Origin: Diospyros lotus
Lineage: Eukaryota; Streptophyta; Magnoliopsida; Ericales; Ebenaceae
Assembly: GCF_014633365.1 (NCBI RefSeq)
Contig: NC_068350.1
Location: 11,819,787 to 11,883,786 of the forward strand
DNA: 64,000 bases
Direction of reading: 5' to 3'
Shown piece by piece: positions 23,225 through 35,103 of this stretch (position 1 is its first letter; each line of letters opens with the position of its first letter). A program made the position numbers and the translations under genes. The notes under the pieces are model-generated. The model was given only the letters and a program-made list of their open reading frames with translations, did no database searches and had not been told where the DNA came from.

Positions 23225-24168
23225 GCATATTTTTTCTCGTTACCGGGTTGTGAGCAGGGCCACGGGTTCAATCTTAGTTTTACCTCGTTGCCGGGCCATA
23301 GGCGGGACAACGGGCTCGATCTCAGTTTTACCTCATTGCCAGGCCATAAGCGGGACAACGGGCTCGATCGTAGTTTACCTCGTTGCCGGGCCATAGGCGG
23401 GACAACGAGCTCGATTTTAGTTTACCTCGTTGCCGGGCCATAGGCGGGACAACGGGCTCGATCGTAGTTTACCTCGTTGCCGAGCCATAGGCGGGACAAC
23501 GGGCTCGATCTTAGTTTACCTCATTGCAGGCCATAGGCGGGACAACGGGCTCGATCTTAGTTTACCTCGTTGCCGGGCCGTAGGCGGGACAACGGGCTCG
23601 ATCATAGTTTACCTCATTGCCGGGCCATAGGCGAGACAACGGGCTCGATCGTAGTTTACCTCGTTGCCGGGCCATAGGCAGGACAACGGGCTCGATCGTA
23701 GTTTACCTCGTTGTCGGGCCATAGGTAGGACAACGGGCTCGATCTTAGTTTACCTCGTTGCCGGATCGTAAGCGGGACAACGGGCTCGATCGTAGTTTAC
23801 CTCGTTGCCGGGCCATAGGCGGGACAATGGGCTCGATCTTAGTTTACCTCGTTGCCGGGCCATAGGCGAGACAACGGGCTTGATCGTAGTTTACCTCGTT
23901 GCTGGGCCATAGGCGGGACAACGGGTTCGATCTTAGTTTACCTCGTTGCCGAGCCATAAGCGGGACAACGGGGTCGATCGTAGTTTACCTCGTTGCCGGG
24001 CCATAGGCAGGACAACGGGCTCGATCTTAATTTACCTCGTTGTCGGGCCGTATGAGGGACAACGGGCTCGATCGTAGTTTGCCTCGTTGCCTGGCCATAG
24101 GCGGGATAACGGGCTCGATCTTAGTTTATCTCGTTGCCGGGCCATAGGCGAGACAACGGGCTCGATCT
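23225..24168. repeat. 47-bp tandem array, about 20 copies
   Basis: About twenty units of 47 bp, each reading roughly TTTACCTCGTTGCCGGGCC, then ATAGGCGGGACAACGGG, then CTCGATCKTAG. Divergence is a few bases per unit. Each unit has CGTTG and CAACG inverted around the centre. The array lies exactly between the 3' end of pol (minus) and the 3' end of the antisense ORF (plus). Three-prime-region tandem arrays are known in Tat elements. ORFs across it are an artefact of the repeat. Confidence 0.95.
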
Positions 24169-24262
24169 TTTCCTTTCCGAAAATAAAATGACAACCATGC
24201 GTACACAAGCATTTTTACGTGGTTCGGCCAAATGCGCTTACGTCCACGGTCCCATTTAGAAC

Positions 24263-27200
24263 TTATGTTATTGCAGATATTTTATCAGATACATTGTTCG
24301 TATACAACTTTAAATAGTTCAAATTCCATGTTTTCCCTATAGTATCTCCTGAAAGAGTCTGTAAAATGCAAGTGTTGGGGCCAATCAGTTTTAGAATGCG
24401 GTACGGCCCTTCCCAATTTGCTCGTAACTTTCCATCATTCTTTAGCGCGTTGGTTACAACAGATCTTCGAAGTACTAAATCTCCTTCTTTCATGGGTCTG
24501 TTCTTCACCCGAGAATTGAAATAACTGGCTACTCTTCTTTGATATGTAGCTATCTTCATGGCAGTGTTATCCCTCTGCTCTTCAATTAGATCCAAATTTT
24601 CTCGCAACGCTTCAGAATTCCTTGCGCCGTCCTCTTCCTCATATGCCATCAGTCTTGGGGACTTAGCTGAAATTTCAATGGGAATTAAAGCCTCTGTTCC
24701 ATATACTAGATTGAACGAAATTTCTCCGGTAGCGACTCGACTAGTTGTTCGATAAGCCCATAAAATAGTGGGTAGCTCGTCGGCCCATGTGCCTCTGGCT
24801 CCTTCAAGTCGGGTTTTTAGGCCATGTAATATGGTTTGGTTACTGACCTCAGCTTGTCCATTAGCTTGGTGATACGCCACTGAAACGAATCTTAGTTGAA
24901 TTCCTAGGTCGTCACAGAATTTTCTAAATGAGTCATAGTCAAATTGCTTCCCATGATCCGTGACGATAATTCTTGGTATCCCAAACTGGCACACAATGTC
25001 TTTCCATACCATTGCCTCCACTTTTCGTGCCGTAATAGTAGTCAATACCTCAGCTTCAATCCATTTGGTGAAATAGTCAATGGCCACTATAAAAATTTTC
25101 TTTGCCTGGGCGCTTGAGGAAAAGGTCCCAGAATATCCAAACCCCACTGAGCGAATGGTATAGGCTGGAACGCATGCTACAATTGAGATATCGGGGCAGA
25201 TTGGACTGGAGCGTGTCGTTGACATTTGTCACATGATTTGACTTTCTTTAACGCGTCTGACCTTAATGTGGGCCAAAAGAAACCGGCTCTCAAGATTTTT
25301 GTTGCTAGGGCTCTTGCTCCCAAGTGCTCTCCACATACTCTACTATGAGCTTCTACCAAGACATATTCGGCGTCCTGAGGGCCTAAACATTTGAGAAGAG
25401 GTGTAGTGTAAGCTCGCTTATATAATATCCCGTCTATGATGGTAAACCTTGAAGCCCGCATCTTAAGTCTTCTTTCTTCTTGTGGATCATCTGGTAATTC
25501 ATTGTTAGTGAGATAACGATAGAAGGGCGATCTCCAATCCACTCTTGCCTCCACACATGATACCTCTTTTTCTTCGATGCTCGGCTGATGAAGCATTTCA
25601 ACAAATACTGCTCTTCCGGTTGTTTCTTTAGTGGACGCTAGTTTAGATAAAGCATCAGCATGTCCATTGAGTGATCTGTTTATTTGTGTTAACTGAACAC
25701 TCTGAAATGTCTGTGCTAGGTCTTTTACTTTGCACAAGTATTAGGCCATTATCTGCTCTCTGGTTTCATATTATCCCTGAAACTGCTGCACAATCAACTG
25801 AGAATCACTATGAGCAACCAGTTGTGCTACTTCCAATTTTCTTGCTATCCTCATTCCAGCGATTAATGCTTCATATTCAGCTACGTTGTTGGTACTTGGA
25901 AAAGCAAATCGTAGGGAATACTCAAACGTTTCTCCCTCCGGGGATACGAGTACTATCCCAGCGCCGCTCCCTTGTGAACCAGATGCTCCATCAACAAACA
26001 ACAACCATTCTGCCTGCCTATTTTCTGTTGTCTTATCGGAATGTGTACATTCCACAATAAAGTCAGTCAGCGCTTGTCCTTTTATAGCTTGTCGAGGTTG
26101 ATACTGGATATCATATTCACTTAACTCAATGGACCATTTGGTAAGGCGACCGGAACATTCGGGCTTTTGTAAAATACTTCACAAGGGCTGATCTGTAAGT
26201 ACGATGATCGAATGAGCTTGGAAGTATGGCCTCAACTTTCTGGATGCGTTTACCAGTGCTAATGCCATTTTTTCTGCCACTGGATAACGTGTCTCGAGGC
26301 CCTGTAATACCTTACTCACATAATATATTGGTCGATCCACCTGTCCTTCTTTCTTGATTAATACTGCACTTATGGCTTCATCACTTATCCCCAAGTATAA
26401 ATACAATGTTTCTCCAGTTTCTAGTCGTGTTAATAGGGGAACTTCTTTCAAATACTCCTTTAACGCTTCAAATGACTTTTGGCATTGCTCTGTCCACTCA
26501 AACTTTTTTCCTGCTCTTAATGTTCGCAAGAAGGGTAACTCTCTTTTGGCTGACTTGGAGAGAAAACGTCCAAGAGCTGCCATTCGCCCTGTCAATCGCT
26601 GAACTTCCTTAGTTGATGCTGGTGGTTCCATGTCCAATATTGCCTGTATTTTCTCAAGGTTTGCCTCGATTCCTCTTTGCGTGATCATGTATCCCAAGAA
26701 TTTCCTAGACTGTACGCCAAAGGCACACTTTGTTGGATTTAACCGCATCTTGTATTGTCTAAAGACTCCCAGCACTTGTGCTAGTTTTTCTACATGGATT
26801 CGTCCTTTCGACTTTTCACAATCATGTCGTCAACATATGCTTCCATTGTGTCACCCAGTAGTTTTTTAAAGACTTTGTTCACCATGCGTTGATAAGTGGC
26901 TCCAGCGTTCTTGAGTCCAAAAGGCATGACTTGGTAGCAATATGTCCCATTTTCAGTGATGAATGACGTCTTCTCCTGATCTGGGGGGTACATCATTATT
27001 TGGTGGTACCCTGAGAAAGCATCCAGAAAGCTCAAAAACTGGTATTCAGACGTTTCGTCCACAAGACGGTCGATCCGTGGTAGCGAGTATGAGTCTTTGG
27101 GGCATGCCTTATTGAGATTGGTGAAATCCACACAGACACGCCATTTTCCATTAGGTTTTGGGACCATAACAACGTTGGTCAACCAGTCTGGATATAATAC

Positions 27201-27963
27201 CTCTCGAATGAAGCCCGCTTTTAGCAATCTGTCAACTTCTTCTTCTAATGCGTGTAGTCTATCAGGAGCAATGTTTCGCTTCTTTTGTCGGACCGGCTTG
27301 AATTGAGGGTCCACATTCAAGTGGTGACATATTACTTCTGGACTAATTCCTGGCATATCTTTTGATTTCCAAGCAAATACGTCTGAATTTTCTCGCAGGC
27401 ATCTTGCAATTTCTTCTTTCGTATGCTCCGAAAGCTGGGATCCCACATACGCTACTTTCTCTGAATTTGATTCACTTAGATGTACTGTTTCCAATTCCTC
27501 AACAGGTTGAGGTTTACGTGCGGTTCCTTCCTCCAAGGATTTATTTATGGCTTTCTCGACTATGGATAAGGTTTCTTCAGTTCTTTTCCCTTTTGTGGAC
27601 GACACATGGCAAGTTCGGGCTTTCTTCTAATCTCCTCGAGCTTGTCCTACTCCGACGGGTGTGGGGAATTTCATCAATAAATAGCACGAGGATACCACGG
27701 CCCTTAGATCATTGAGTAACGGGCGTCCCAAGATCATATTACATGCTACCGAGGAGGTTTTAACCACCATGAAATTTGCTTGTCGAGTTACGAGTTGGGG
27801 GTCCACACCTAATGTGATAGGCAGCTGAATTAATCCTGCAACTGGAACTGCTTCTCCAGTGAAGCTATATAGAGGTGATGATACTTTCTTCAGCCGGTCG
27901 TGAGATAAATGTATTTGTTCAAAACAGTTCCAATAGATCAGGTTAACAGAACTGCCACTAGCT
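24263..27963 (-). pseudogene. Tat-type pol: protease, RT, RNase H, second RNase H, integrase
   Basis: Order on the minus strand: protease end (27963-27630; SGSSVNLIYWN, NMILGRPLL), then a TAG stop. RT follows (27605-26790) with KPNGKWRVCVDFTNLNKACP, the fingers/palm LDAFSGYHQI, MPFGLKNAGATYQRMVNKVF and the catalytic box YVDDM. After a frameshift comes the connection and RNase H1 (26775-26179; NPTKCAFGV, LYLYLGISDEAISAVL, RPIYYVSK). The extra archaeal-type RNase H (26055-25771) has LFVDGASG, AEYEALIAG and SDSQL. Integrase (25737-24263) has an HHCC zinc region (EAHSRVCGEHLG, SCDKCQRH) and catalytic Asp/Asp/Glu in VAIDYFTKW, VTDHGKQF and NGQAEVSN. At least four frameshifts or stops make it non-functional. 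The truncation removes the protease catalytic Asp and gag. Confidence 0.93.
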
Positions 27964-28930
27964 ATATAATTATTATAATTAAAATATATATATATATATA
28001 TACGGTTTTTGTACTATTTTAATTAAAAAATTATTATAATAAAATAAGAAATAGAATTAATAAAGATAAAAAAATAATACAAATAAATAAATTCTTTTTG
28101 AATATAATATATTCAGATTTATTTTTTATTTTTTATTTTTTAATTAATGTATAATATATATTCAGATTATTTTAACTTTTTAATTATTAATTTTTTAATT
28201 ATTATTAATTTAATTTTATGAATTCAGTTGGAGTCATTTTAATTTTTTATTTTTATTTTAATTATTTAATTTTTAATTTTTTTTATATTTTAACGTGTTG
28301 GAGTTGTTTTTCATTTTTTTTGTATTTTTAATTATTTAATTTAATTTTTATTTAATTTATGCATAATATATGTTCAGATTTAATTTTTTAATTTATAATT
28401 TTTTTATTTTTTATTAATTTAATTTTTTTATTAATAATATAATTTTTTTGTATTTTTTATTTAATGAATTTAGTGGCGGTTTCAAACCACCGCAAAAATT
28501 AATTTATTTTTTATTTTTTAATTATTAATTTTTTTTTGTATTTTAGCGGCGATTTTCGAAAAACCGTCGTTAAATTTAATTTTAATTTTTTTATTTAATG
28601 AATTTAGCGGTGGTTTTGAACCGTCGCAAAAATTAATTTTTTTTATTTTTTAATTATTAATTTTTTTTTGTATTTTAGAGATGATTTTTTGAAAATCGTC
28701 GCTAAATTTAATTTTAATTTTTTATTTACTGAATTTAACGGCGGTTTCAAACCACCGCAAAAATTTTTTTTTTTTATTTTTTATTTATTAATTTTTTTTT
28801 GTATTTTATCGACGATTTTCCAAAAACCGCCGCTAAATACTAAGAAAACTGCCGCTAAATTTGGCGTTTAGCAGCGGTTTTCAAAACCGTCGCTAAAAAA
28901 TCGCCGCAAAAAAACCTGTTTTTTGTAGTG
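27964..28930. repeat. CACTA-type subterminal array and right end
   Basis: AT-rich DNA with repeated GGCGGTTTCAAACCACCGC and GACGATTTTCGAAAAACCGTCG words about 120 bp apart, ending TTTTTTGTAGTG at 28930. This is a CACTA right terminus, less similar to the left end at 11067 than the end at 34953 is, and followed by TCA rather than ATA. Its own left end is not in the window. It abuts the broken Tat protease directly. Confidence 0.65.
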
Positions 28931-29480
28931 TCACCACCTAATGTTGTAACCAGCCAACAATGCAAAGGCTCCTTTTAATGACCACCTAATGCCTAAAAAT
29001 ATTACTGACTTGAGCTTAAAAATATTACTGACCTGAGCTGTTGTAAACCTTTCCTTTACCTATTACTAACATGAGCTCCCAGCCAACAATGCAAAGGCTC
29101 TACAAGAACAACCAGGGCATTCAAATTGAATACACTGCTCAAAATATAAAATATCATCTTGGCAGACTCCTAAAAACCAAATTCTCTTCCATGAATAGCT
29201 TGCCTTTCAACTCCCAAAAGAGTCACATGAAAAGATGTCATGCCAATATTCCATTCCAAGAAGATGCCCATTGAAATAATTATGTTCCTCTCTAACTCCT
29301 TTAAAAGAATATCCACCCACAGATAACAAATAATATTGATGTAATGTTTTCATATTGTTGTTTGCCTTTTATTTTGTTTTGCATACCTAGGAGTTCATGT
29401 GTCTGTTTTATTTTTCCTTTCATTTTGCTTTACTTTATCTATACGTGCATGTTTTTCTCATTTATAAAAAAAGTGCAATC
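28931..29480. other. non-coding upstream of the Transposase_24 relic
   Basis: The block CAGCCAACAATGCAAAGGCTC occurs twice (about 28951 and 29079), and an AAAATATTACTGAC word is duplicated between them. Probably element-internal leader sequence. No protein recognised. Confidence 0.45.
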
Positions 29481-32400
29481 ATGAATACGAAGAAACGTCT
29501 AAGAAAGATAGACACTACCAATCTAGGTAGTGATGCCTCACTTACCACACATGCTTTAGCATCATTATCAGCTCCACTACAGCCCCTAGCATCCTCCCCA
29601 GCTCCACCATAGCCTCCAGCATCCTCCCTATCTCCACCACAACCTCCATTATCTGCGCATGCTCATCACGACCTCCAGCATCTAGCCAGATTCCATCAGG
29701 AGCATCCACCCCAGATCCACCACAACATTTGGAATAGACAAGCTCATCTACATCACGTCGTTACTGGACAGTTAATATGATAGGTATGCACAAAATATTT
29801 AACTTGAGTGTAATTATTATATACTTGCATTAATTATTAAATTAAGTATATGCATTTTAATTGACAGATGAAGAAAGGCTTATAAAATAGGAAAAACTAA
29901 CGGTTAAAGATGTTTGGTTACTAGCACATGGAAGGCGTGTTATGTTAGAGTTCAATGAATCACTCCAACCAATTGGAGATCCAACTGGACTTCTTGGAGG
30001 GATTTTAGGAGAATTAGCCTCTGATTTTGTTGCTTTTCTCGTCAACTATGAAAGTTGGCACAAAGTACAGAAGACATACAAAGAAGAAATTTACAAAAAT
30101 AGAATCATGGTAATTAACTAATAATGTATGTTTTGATATATTTTTTGAATATATTGTTGTAACTAATATTGTTGTTTTTTTAAGAAAAAATTTAATGTTG
30201 ACGAGGGGTCTCTTAAAAATTTTATTTTGAAGAACATTGGAAAGAAATGGAAGGACAATAGGTGTAAATTATACCATGAGTGGTATGATCCCACCATTGG
30301 TCGAGAAGCAAATATTACAAAGCATCCACCAAGAATATCTCAAGACTAATGGGCAAGTTTTATTGACTATCCTGGACGAGATAAGACTAAGGTGATGTTA
30401 CTAATCTTGTTTGTAAAATTACTAATATTTATACCACTAAATGGTTAAGATTAAACTAATGATGTTTTTGTTGGATATCTAGGAGATATGTCAAAAAAAA
30501 TACTGAAAATCGATTCAAATTGACAATTTCACACATAGAAGGATCGAAGAGTCTAGTAAGAAAAAAATATGAAATGGTAATATTGCAAAAATTTATCCTA
30601 AGTATGAATTTTTTATTCTAACATTAACTAATATTTATGTGAAATTCTTCTAAATTATAGAAAATTGAGAGTGGTCAGCCTGTGAGTAGGGGTTTATTAT
30701 ATATTGCGACACATAAGAAGAAAGACAGATCTTTTGTGAATGAAGGAGTACGAATTATAAGCGTAAGTTTTTTTGTATCATAACCATTCCATTTTTGAAT
30801 CATAAAAGAAGCTTTTATCTATATTATGCTTTATTAGTAAACGTGTAAGACACCATGTTCGTATGAGGATGCCACGTAATTTCGATGAGTTTAGAATACC
30901 GAAAAATTGGTTTGATAGCAATTATAAGTACCAAATCGACTGCAGGGAATGCCTCAGAGTGAAATTGTCTAAGGAAAATAATATGATTTCGATGAGCATT
31001 TCGAGATAGGATTTATGGTATTGAAAGAAATCGGATCGGGAACAGTAATTAGAGGGAGTTATAGAGAGTTCAGAGAGAAAGAGCATGGCCGAGCATGAGG
31101 AGAGAGAGGGAGAGGTTGTGCGAGTGAGAGAAGAGCAATGTGGGTCGTTGAAGGTAGCTGAGAAAGTGGCCGAAGTCGGCCAAAACTGGCTGCAACAGCT
31201 CGTGGCAGCCATGGCCGCGAGCTTCCAGCAAGGCCGAGCAATCAAAGGCCATCAATGGGGCCTGGCGAAGCAGCATGGAGGCGGCTGGCGGGGTCGCAAC
31301 GAACTGAAGCGAGGGTGTTTGCAACCGGTGGTGGCCAGAAGCAAGCAAAGTCGCGGCCATGGCAGCCATGGCCGCGAGCTCAATTGCTGGGCGCGCACAG
31401 GTGCTGTGCGAAGAAGAAGAAGAAGAAGAAGAAGAAGAAATGAAAGGAAGAAAGAAAGAAAAGAAAAGAAGAAGAAAATGAGAAATGGAAGCTCTGGTCG
31501 TGCGCAGGGAGCAGGAAAAGGAAGGAGGAAAAAGAAGAGAGGGAGAAGAAAAGAAGAAAAGAAAAAAAAAAGAAGAAAAATAGGAAAAATTCTAGAAAAT
31601 TTGGATTTGGATATTTATTAATATTTCGAAGATTTTGGACAAGAAATCAGTTTGAGCATGCGTTTCGGGAATACGACACGCATATCAAGGAAGCTGAGGA
31701 AGCTCAGTTAAGGTAAGTAAAATTTCTTAAAAAATTCTAGAAATTCAAGAATGTTATTTTATAAATTTTCGTAATGAAATATTTGAGAAAATATTTTAGA
31801 AATATTTAGTTTGGATTTATTGAGGGAAAATAAGAAGAAATAGAAAGAAAAATAAAGAAAATGTAAGAAATTATGGAAAAATAGGTTTTAATATTTATTT
31901 AAATAACTATGGTGGTTAGGATGCCTTGAGATTTAAGTTGGACTAACTTGTCAAATTTTGAGGTTGGCACGCAAACCGAGGTGATGCACGAGGCAAGGCA
32001 TGGATATCGAGGTAGCCCGATAAGTTTGAGAAGGTAAGTGGTACTTCCCAATTAAATTTAGTTTTGTGGAAAATGCTTGGTTTGTAAGTGGTTTATCTTC
32101 CTCGAAAATATTTTCATCATATTGACATACTCTAATATGTATCTATCACGTAGACTGCATATATGACATGACTATGAAATGCATAAATACACGTTGATAT
32201 CATTGATCACTCGCATTGAGGCCGTAGGGAGTACGAACTAGCACCGCTACTTTACCAAGGGTGCACTCATGCACCCCAGCTTCGAAAGAGGTGGCCGCAA
32301 AAATGGTAGGTAGCATGAGGGGTGCATTTGACACCTACGATGAAAGACATTGCATACACACATGATATAGCATTATGTACCCTTACTTAGATGGTTCATC

Positions 32401-34091
32401 ATCTAACTTGGGTTTTGCCCCTAGAATATTCAAACGTTCCAGGTGGAGATTGTAGCAGATTCGAGGATAAATGATGCATGAAATGGCACTTAGCAGAATG
32501 TATGAAGAATGAAATGTATGTTACGTAGCCCCTATATTTAAGTTATGCTATTTTAAATTCTGAACGTTTTGAGAAATATTGAAGATGTAAGAATTTATGA
32601 TTAATGTTAAGATATCAGGTTTCGATCTTTGCTTCCGCATTCGATGATTCTCTCTCGAGATTAATAGATGGGAATTCTAGGACGAATTTGAGAAATGATG
32701 TGGTTTAGCTTTAGTGTTTAAAAAAAAAAAAATTATTATCTCAAAATTGTCCCAAATTATAACGTGCCCGAGAAAGTGGGACGTTACAAAACAAGTTATA
32801 AGTTTAGTTGAACTTGCTTTGTTAGTCTTTTTCTTTCATGTAGAAAATTGCCAATACCAAGAAAGTCATGTTATATGAATTCTGCCAATGGACGATACAT
32901 AGAAAATTGCTAATAAAAAACTTAGGTTTGATTCGTGTTATCTATCAGAAAATAAAAAAAGAAAAGGGCACAAGTAGAGGACTTTGTCCTTTTTCCCATA
33001 TGTTGTTAAGAATTGTCTTTTTAATTTTGAAAGGCATCTTGTGAGCATTACTAATAATCTTATTATTTATGATATTATTTCTCATTTTGTCTTTTTTTAT
33101 ATGATCGGAAAAAAAATGTTCAAGGGAGACATAATACGAAACTTTTGGATAGGGTAACTGAGCAACGGGAAAGAAGATTAACAATGGAAGTTATCTACTA
33201 ATATAATAAAAATCTATATAGATAAATGGAATGGATTGTGATATTTATAAATTTAGCAAAAACCTGAGATAGAGTATATCTCCTTACTGTGTTATCATGA
33301 CACATACATTTCTTATGGGTTTCATTTGTTTCTTTCACAAAAAAATTATTTTCATATTAAAGTAAGCCTGAGTAGTAATACTAAGGTATTTTCTTGTAAT
33401 TCATGGGTCACAGTCTTCTTGTAATTCATATGCTTTGATGTAATTTAATTATGTTCAAACTTAATTCTGCCATATGCTTTGATATTGTTTTTTAATCCAT
33501 ACTGGAGAAAAATTTTGAGATTAAGAGCTAAGGCACGTTTTCACGGTCAGTCTCCCTAAATGATTCACTTGCTCGTGTACAAGGAAAAGAACACTCTGGC
33601 CGAGTCAGAGATTTAGGCTTCAGTCCGAGTCCAAATCAAATTTTTAGGATCACTACTCAATTCAGTGGGACGCCCTTGTCATCAAATAATACTAGTACAC
33701 CTATTGTACAATATATGAAAATATTGGAGAAAAAATTAGAGACTAGTCAACAAGAGGTTCTAAGTTTAAAGAATGCAATAGCTTATATTTTCACTAATAT
33801 TGTGGAGAATATACCACCTGAGTTTGTTGTTATGCTCAATATAATGGTATGTTAATATGTTAATTCTTAAATTATGAATTTTAATTTTTCATTTTAAGTG
33901 ATTATTTATGTTTATCTCCACAAAAATTCTTCAAAGTATGTTTTCACTTTTTGTATACATATCTAATACAATTTTAATTATTTTAGGCACCAGATGCACA
34001 TAGTGGACCAGTGCCACTAGTAGGAAGGCTCTCTTCTAACGCAAGTCATGACGTTCATGAGACCCAGCAAGATCCAAACCAACAAAGTTGA
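29481..34091 (+). pseudogene. Transposase_24 (Ptta/En/Spm) gene of a CACTA element, interrupted
   Basis: Recognisable exons with GT/AG borders: about 29481-29783 (ending RRYWTVNMI), 29868-30109 (LTVKDVWLLAHGRRVMLEF, QPIGDPTGLLGG, FVNYESWHKV with variants), 30185-30391 (IGKKWKDNRCKLYHEWYDPT, NITKHPPRIS), 30483-30576 (KLTISHIEGSKSL after a frameshift), about 30661-30762 (GQPVSRGLLYIATHKKKDRS), about 33550-33846 (DSLARVQGKEHSGRVRDLGF, a coiled coil and IPPEF) and about 33989-34091 (stop at 34089). This is the accessory protein family (Pfam Transposase_24) encoded beside the main transposase in plant CACTA elements; it is thought to bind subterminal repeats. Stops at about 29889 and 30347 and two frameshifts inactivate it. 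A solo LTR (30844-32788) sits in the intron after 30762. Confidence 0.8.
30844..32788 (+). mobile_element. solo LTR in an intron of the Transposase_24 relic
   Basis: Starts TGTAAGACACC and ends GTGGGACGTTACA. Flanks are AAACG (30839-30843) and AAACA (32789-32793), four of five bases matching. The host exons resume on both sides. Contains a GAATATTCAAACGTTCCAGG block shared with the LTR at 16482, repeated GGCAGCCATGGCCGCGAGC words (about 31205 and 31360) and a purine-rich low-complexity stretch (31410-31600). No gag/pol. Confidence 0.6.
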
Positions 34092-34419
34092 TGTGATGAT
34101 CAAATATTTGAACTACTTTGAACATTAAATTGTTTAAATTTTACTTAGATATGTAACTACATTTTGAATATTAAATTGTTTAAAATATGTTACATATTTG
34201 GATATTTATAGTTTATTGATTAAATGGATTGAGATATTGCATTTGTGAATTTGGTATATACGTTACAGATTTTAGGTTATTAGTGAGTTGGATTGGATAT
34301 TTATGGTTTGATGATAAAACATGTTGAGATATTGTTTTTGTGAGTTGGGTATACAGGTTATAAATTATAGATTTTTTATTTTGGTGACCAAAAAAACGAA
34401 CGGGGGAGGTGATTTTGTT

Positions 34420-34953
34420 AGGCTTTTAGCGACAATTTTGAAATCGCCGCTAAAAGCCACTGTATGAAATTAAAACCGTCGCTAAAGTCGCTATATATCA
34501 AGCGTAAAATTTAGCGGCGATTTTTGAATCTCCGCTAAAATCAACAGAAACCATCGCTATTTTTTTAACAATTATTTTATTTTTAGCAACGATTTTGTTA
34601 AACCACCGCTAAATTTGATTTTAGCGGCGGTTAAATAACCACTGCTAAAACTAAAATACTCATTAAAACTTTAGTGGCGATTTATAAACCGTCGCTGAAA
34701 ATAAAACAATTGTTAAAAATTTAGCGGTGGTAATAGCCGCTAAATGTTAGACTTGGAGGCGGTTTATAAACCGCCGCAAAAAATAACACTTAACGGCGGT
34801 TATTCCAGCAGTTGTTGAAAATCACCGCTAAATACTTCGTGACGACTATAGCAGCGGCGGTTTCAAAAACCGCCACTAAAACACTTTGCGGTAGTTAAAA
34901 TCGTCGCTAAATGACTAAAAAATTCGTTGCTAAAGTGCTATTTTTTTGTAGTG
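34420..34953. repeat. CACTA right subterminal array and terminus
   Basis: At least eight inverted GCGGCGGTTT...AAACCGCCGC-type words in 500 bp, ending CTATTTTTTTGTAGTG, followed by ATA. Pairs with the left end at 11067. Confidence 0.75.
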
Positions 34954-35103
34954 ATAATTATCAAAGTGGTAGAGCAACAAATGATCAAACACATCATATT
35001 GCAATATTATGCCCAAGAACAAATTATAAACCGCCTGAAATGGGAGTTCAGGGGCAACGCCCCCAACGAGAGCAAAATACAAAAGGAGCAACCCAAGCAA
35101 TCC

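Larger units (their letters stand above)
19165..27963 (-). mobile_element. Tat-lineage Ty3/gypsy retrotransposon, 5'-truncated
   Basis: Read on the minus strand: end of protease, RT, RNase H, a second RNase H, integrase, a 47-bp tandem array, a long ORF in the opposite direction, polypurine tract (about 20096-20081) and 3' LTR (20077-19165). A second RNase H after the first, together with an antisense ORF and tandem repeats in the 3' untranslated region, is characteristic of Tat elements (Grande/Retand/Ogre type). Gag, the 5' LTR and the primer site are absent: the element stops in the protease active site at about 27963. The possible left flank is AGTAT; no matching copy remains on the truncated side. 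Confidence 0.85.
11067..34953 (+). mobile_element. large nested CACTA (En/Spm) element, proposed
   Basis: The left end CACTACAAAAAAAAATAGCA (11067) and the inverted right end CACTACAAAAAAATAGCAC (34953) are nearly identical. They are followed inward by subterminal arrays with the same AGCGGCGG/CCGCTAAA wording and flanked by ATA on both sides (11064-11066, 34954-34956). A Transposase_24 gene lies inside on the plus strand near the right end. The interior holds three solo LTRs, a hAT MITE and a truncated Tat retrotransposon, so most of the 23.9 kb is later insertion. No TNPD-type (Transposase_21) gene is visible. A third CACTA-type end at 28930 (followed by TCA) shows the history is more complex than one element. 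The pairing is an inference. Confidence 0.5.

Noticed and set aside
23225..24168. CRISPR-like regular repeat or protein-coding repeat
   Set aside because: Units are contiguous and diverged without unique spacers, in a plant retrotransposon. Frames through it are only a by-product of the 47-bp period.
31085..31621. 178-codon plus-strand ORF rich in Arg/Lys/Glu
   Set aside because: The frame is open because of purine-rich GAA/GAG low complexity inside the solo LTR (30844-32788). No domain, and sequence outside the run looks non-coding.
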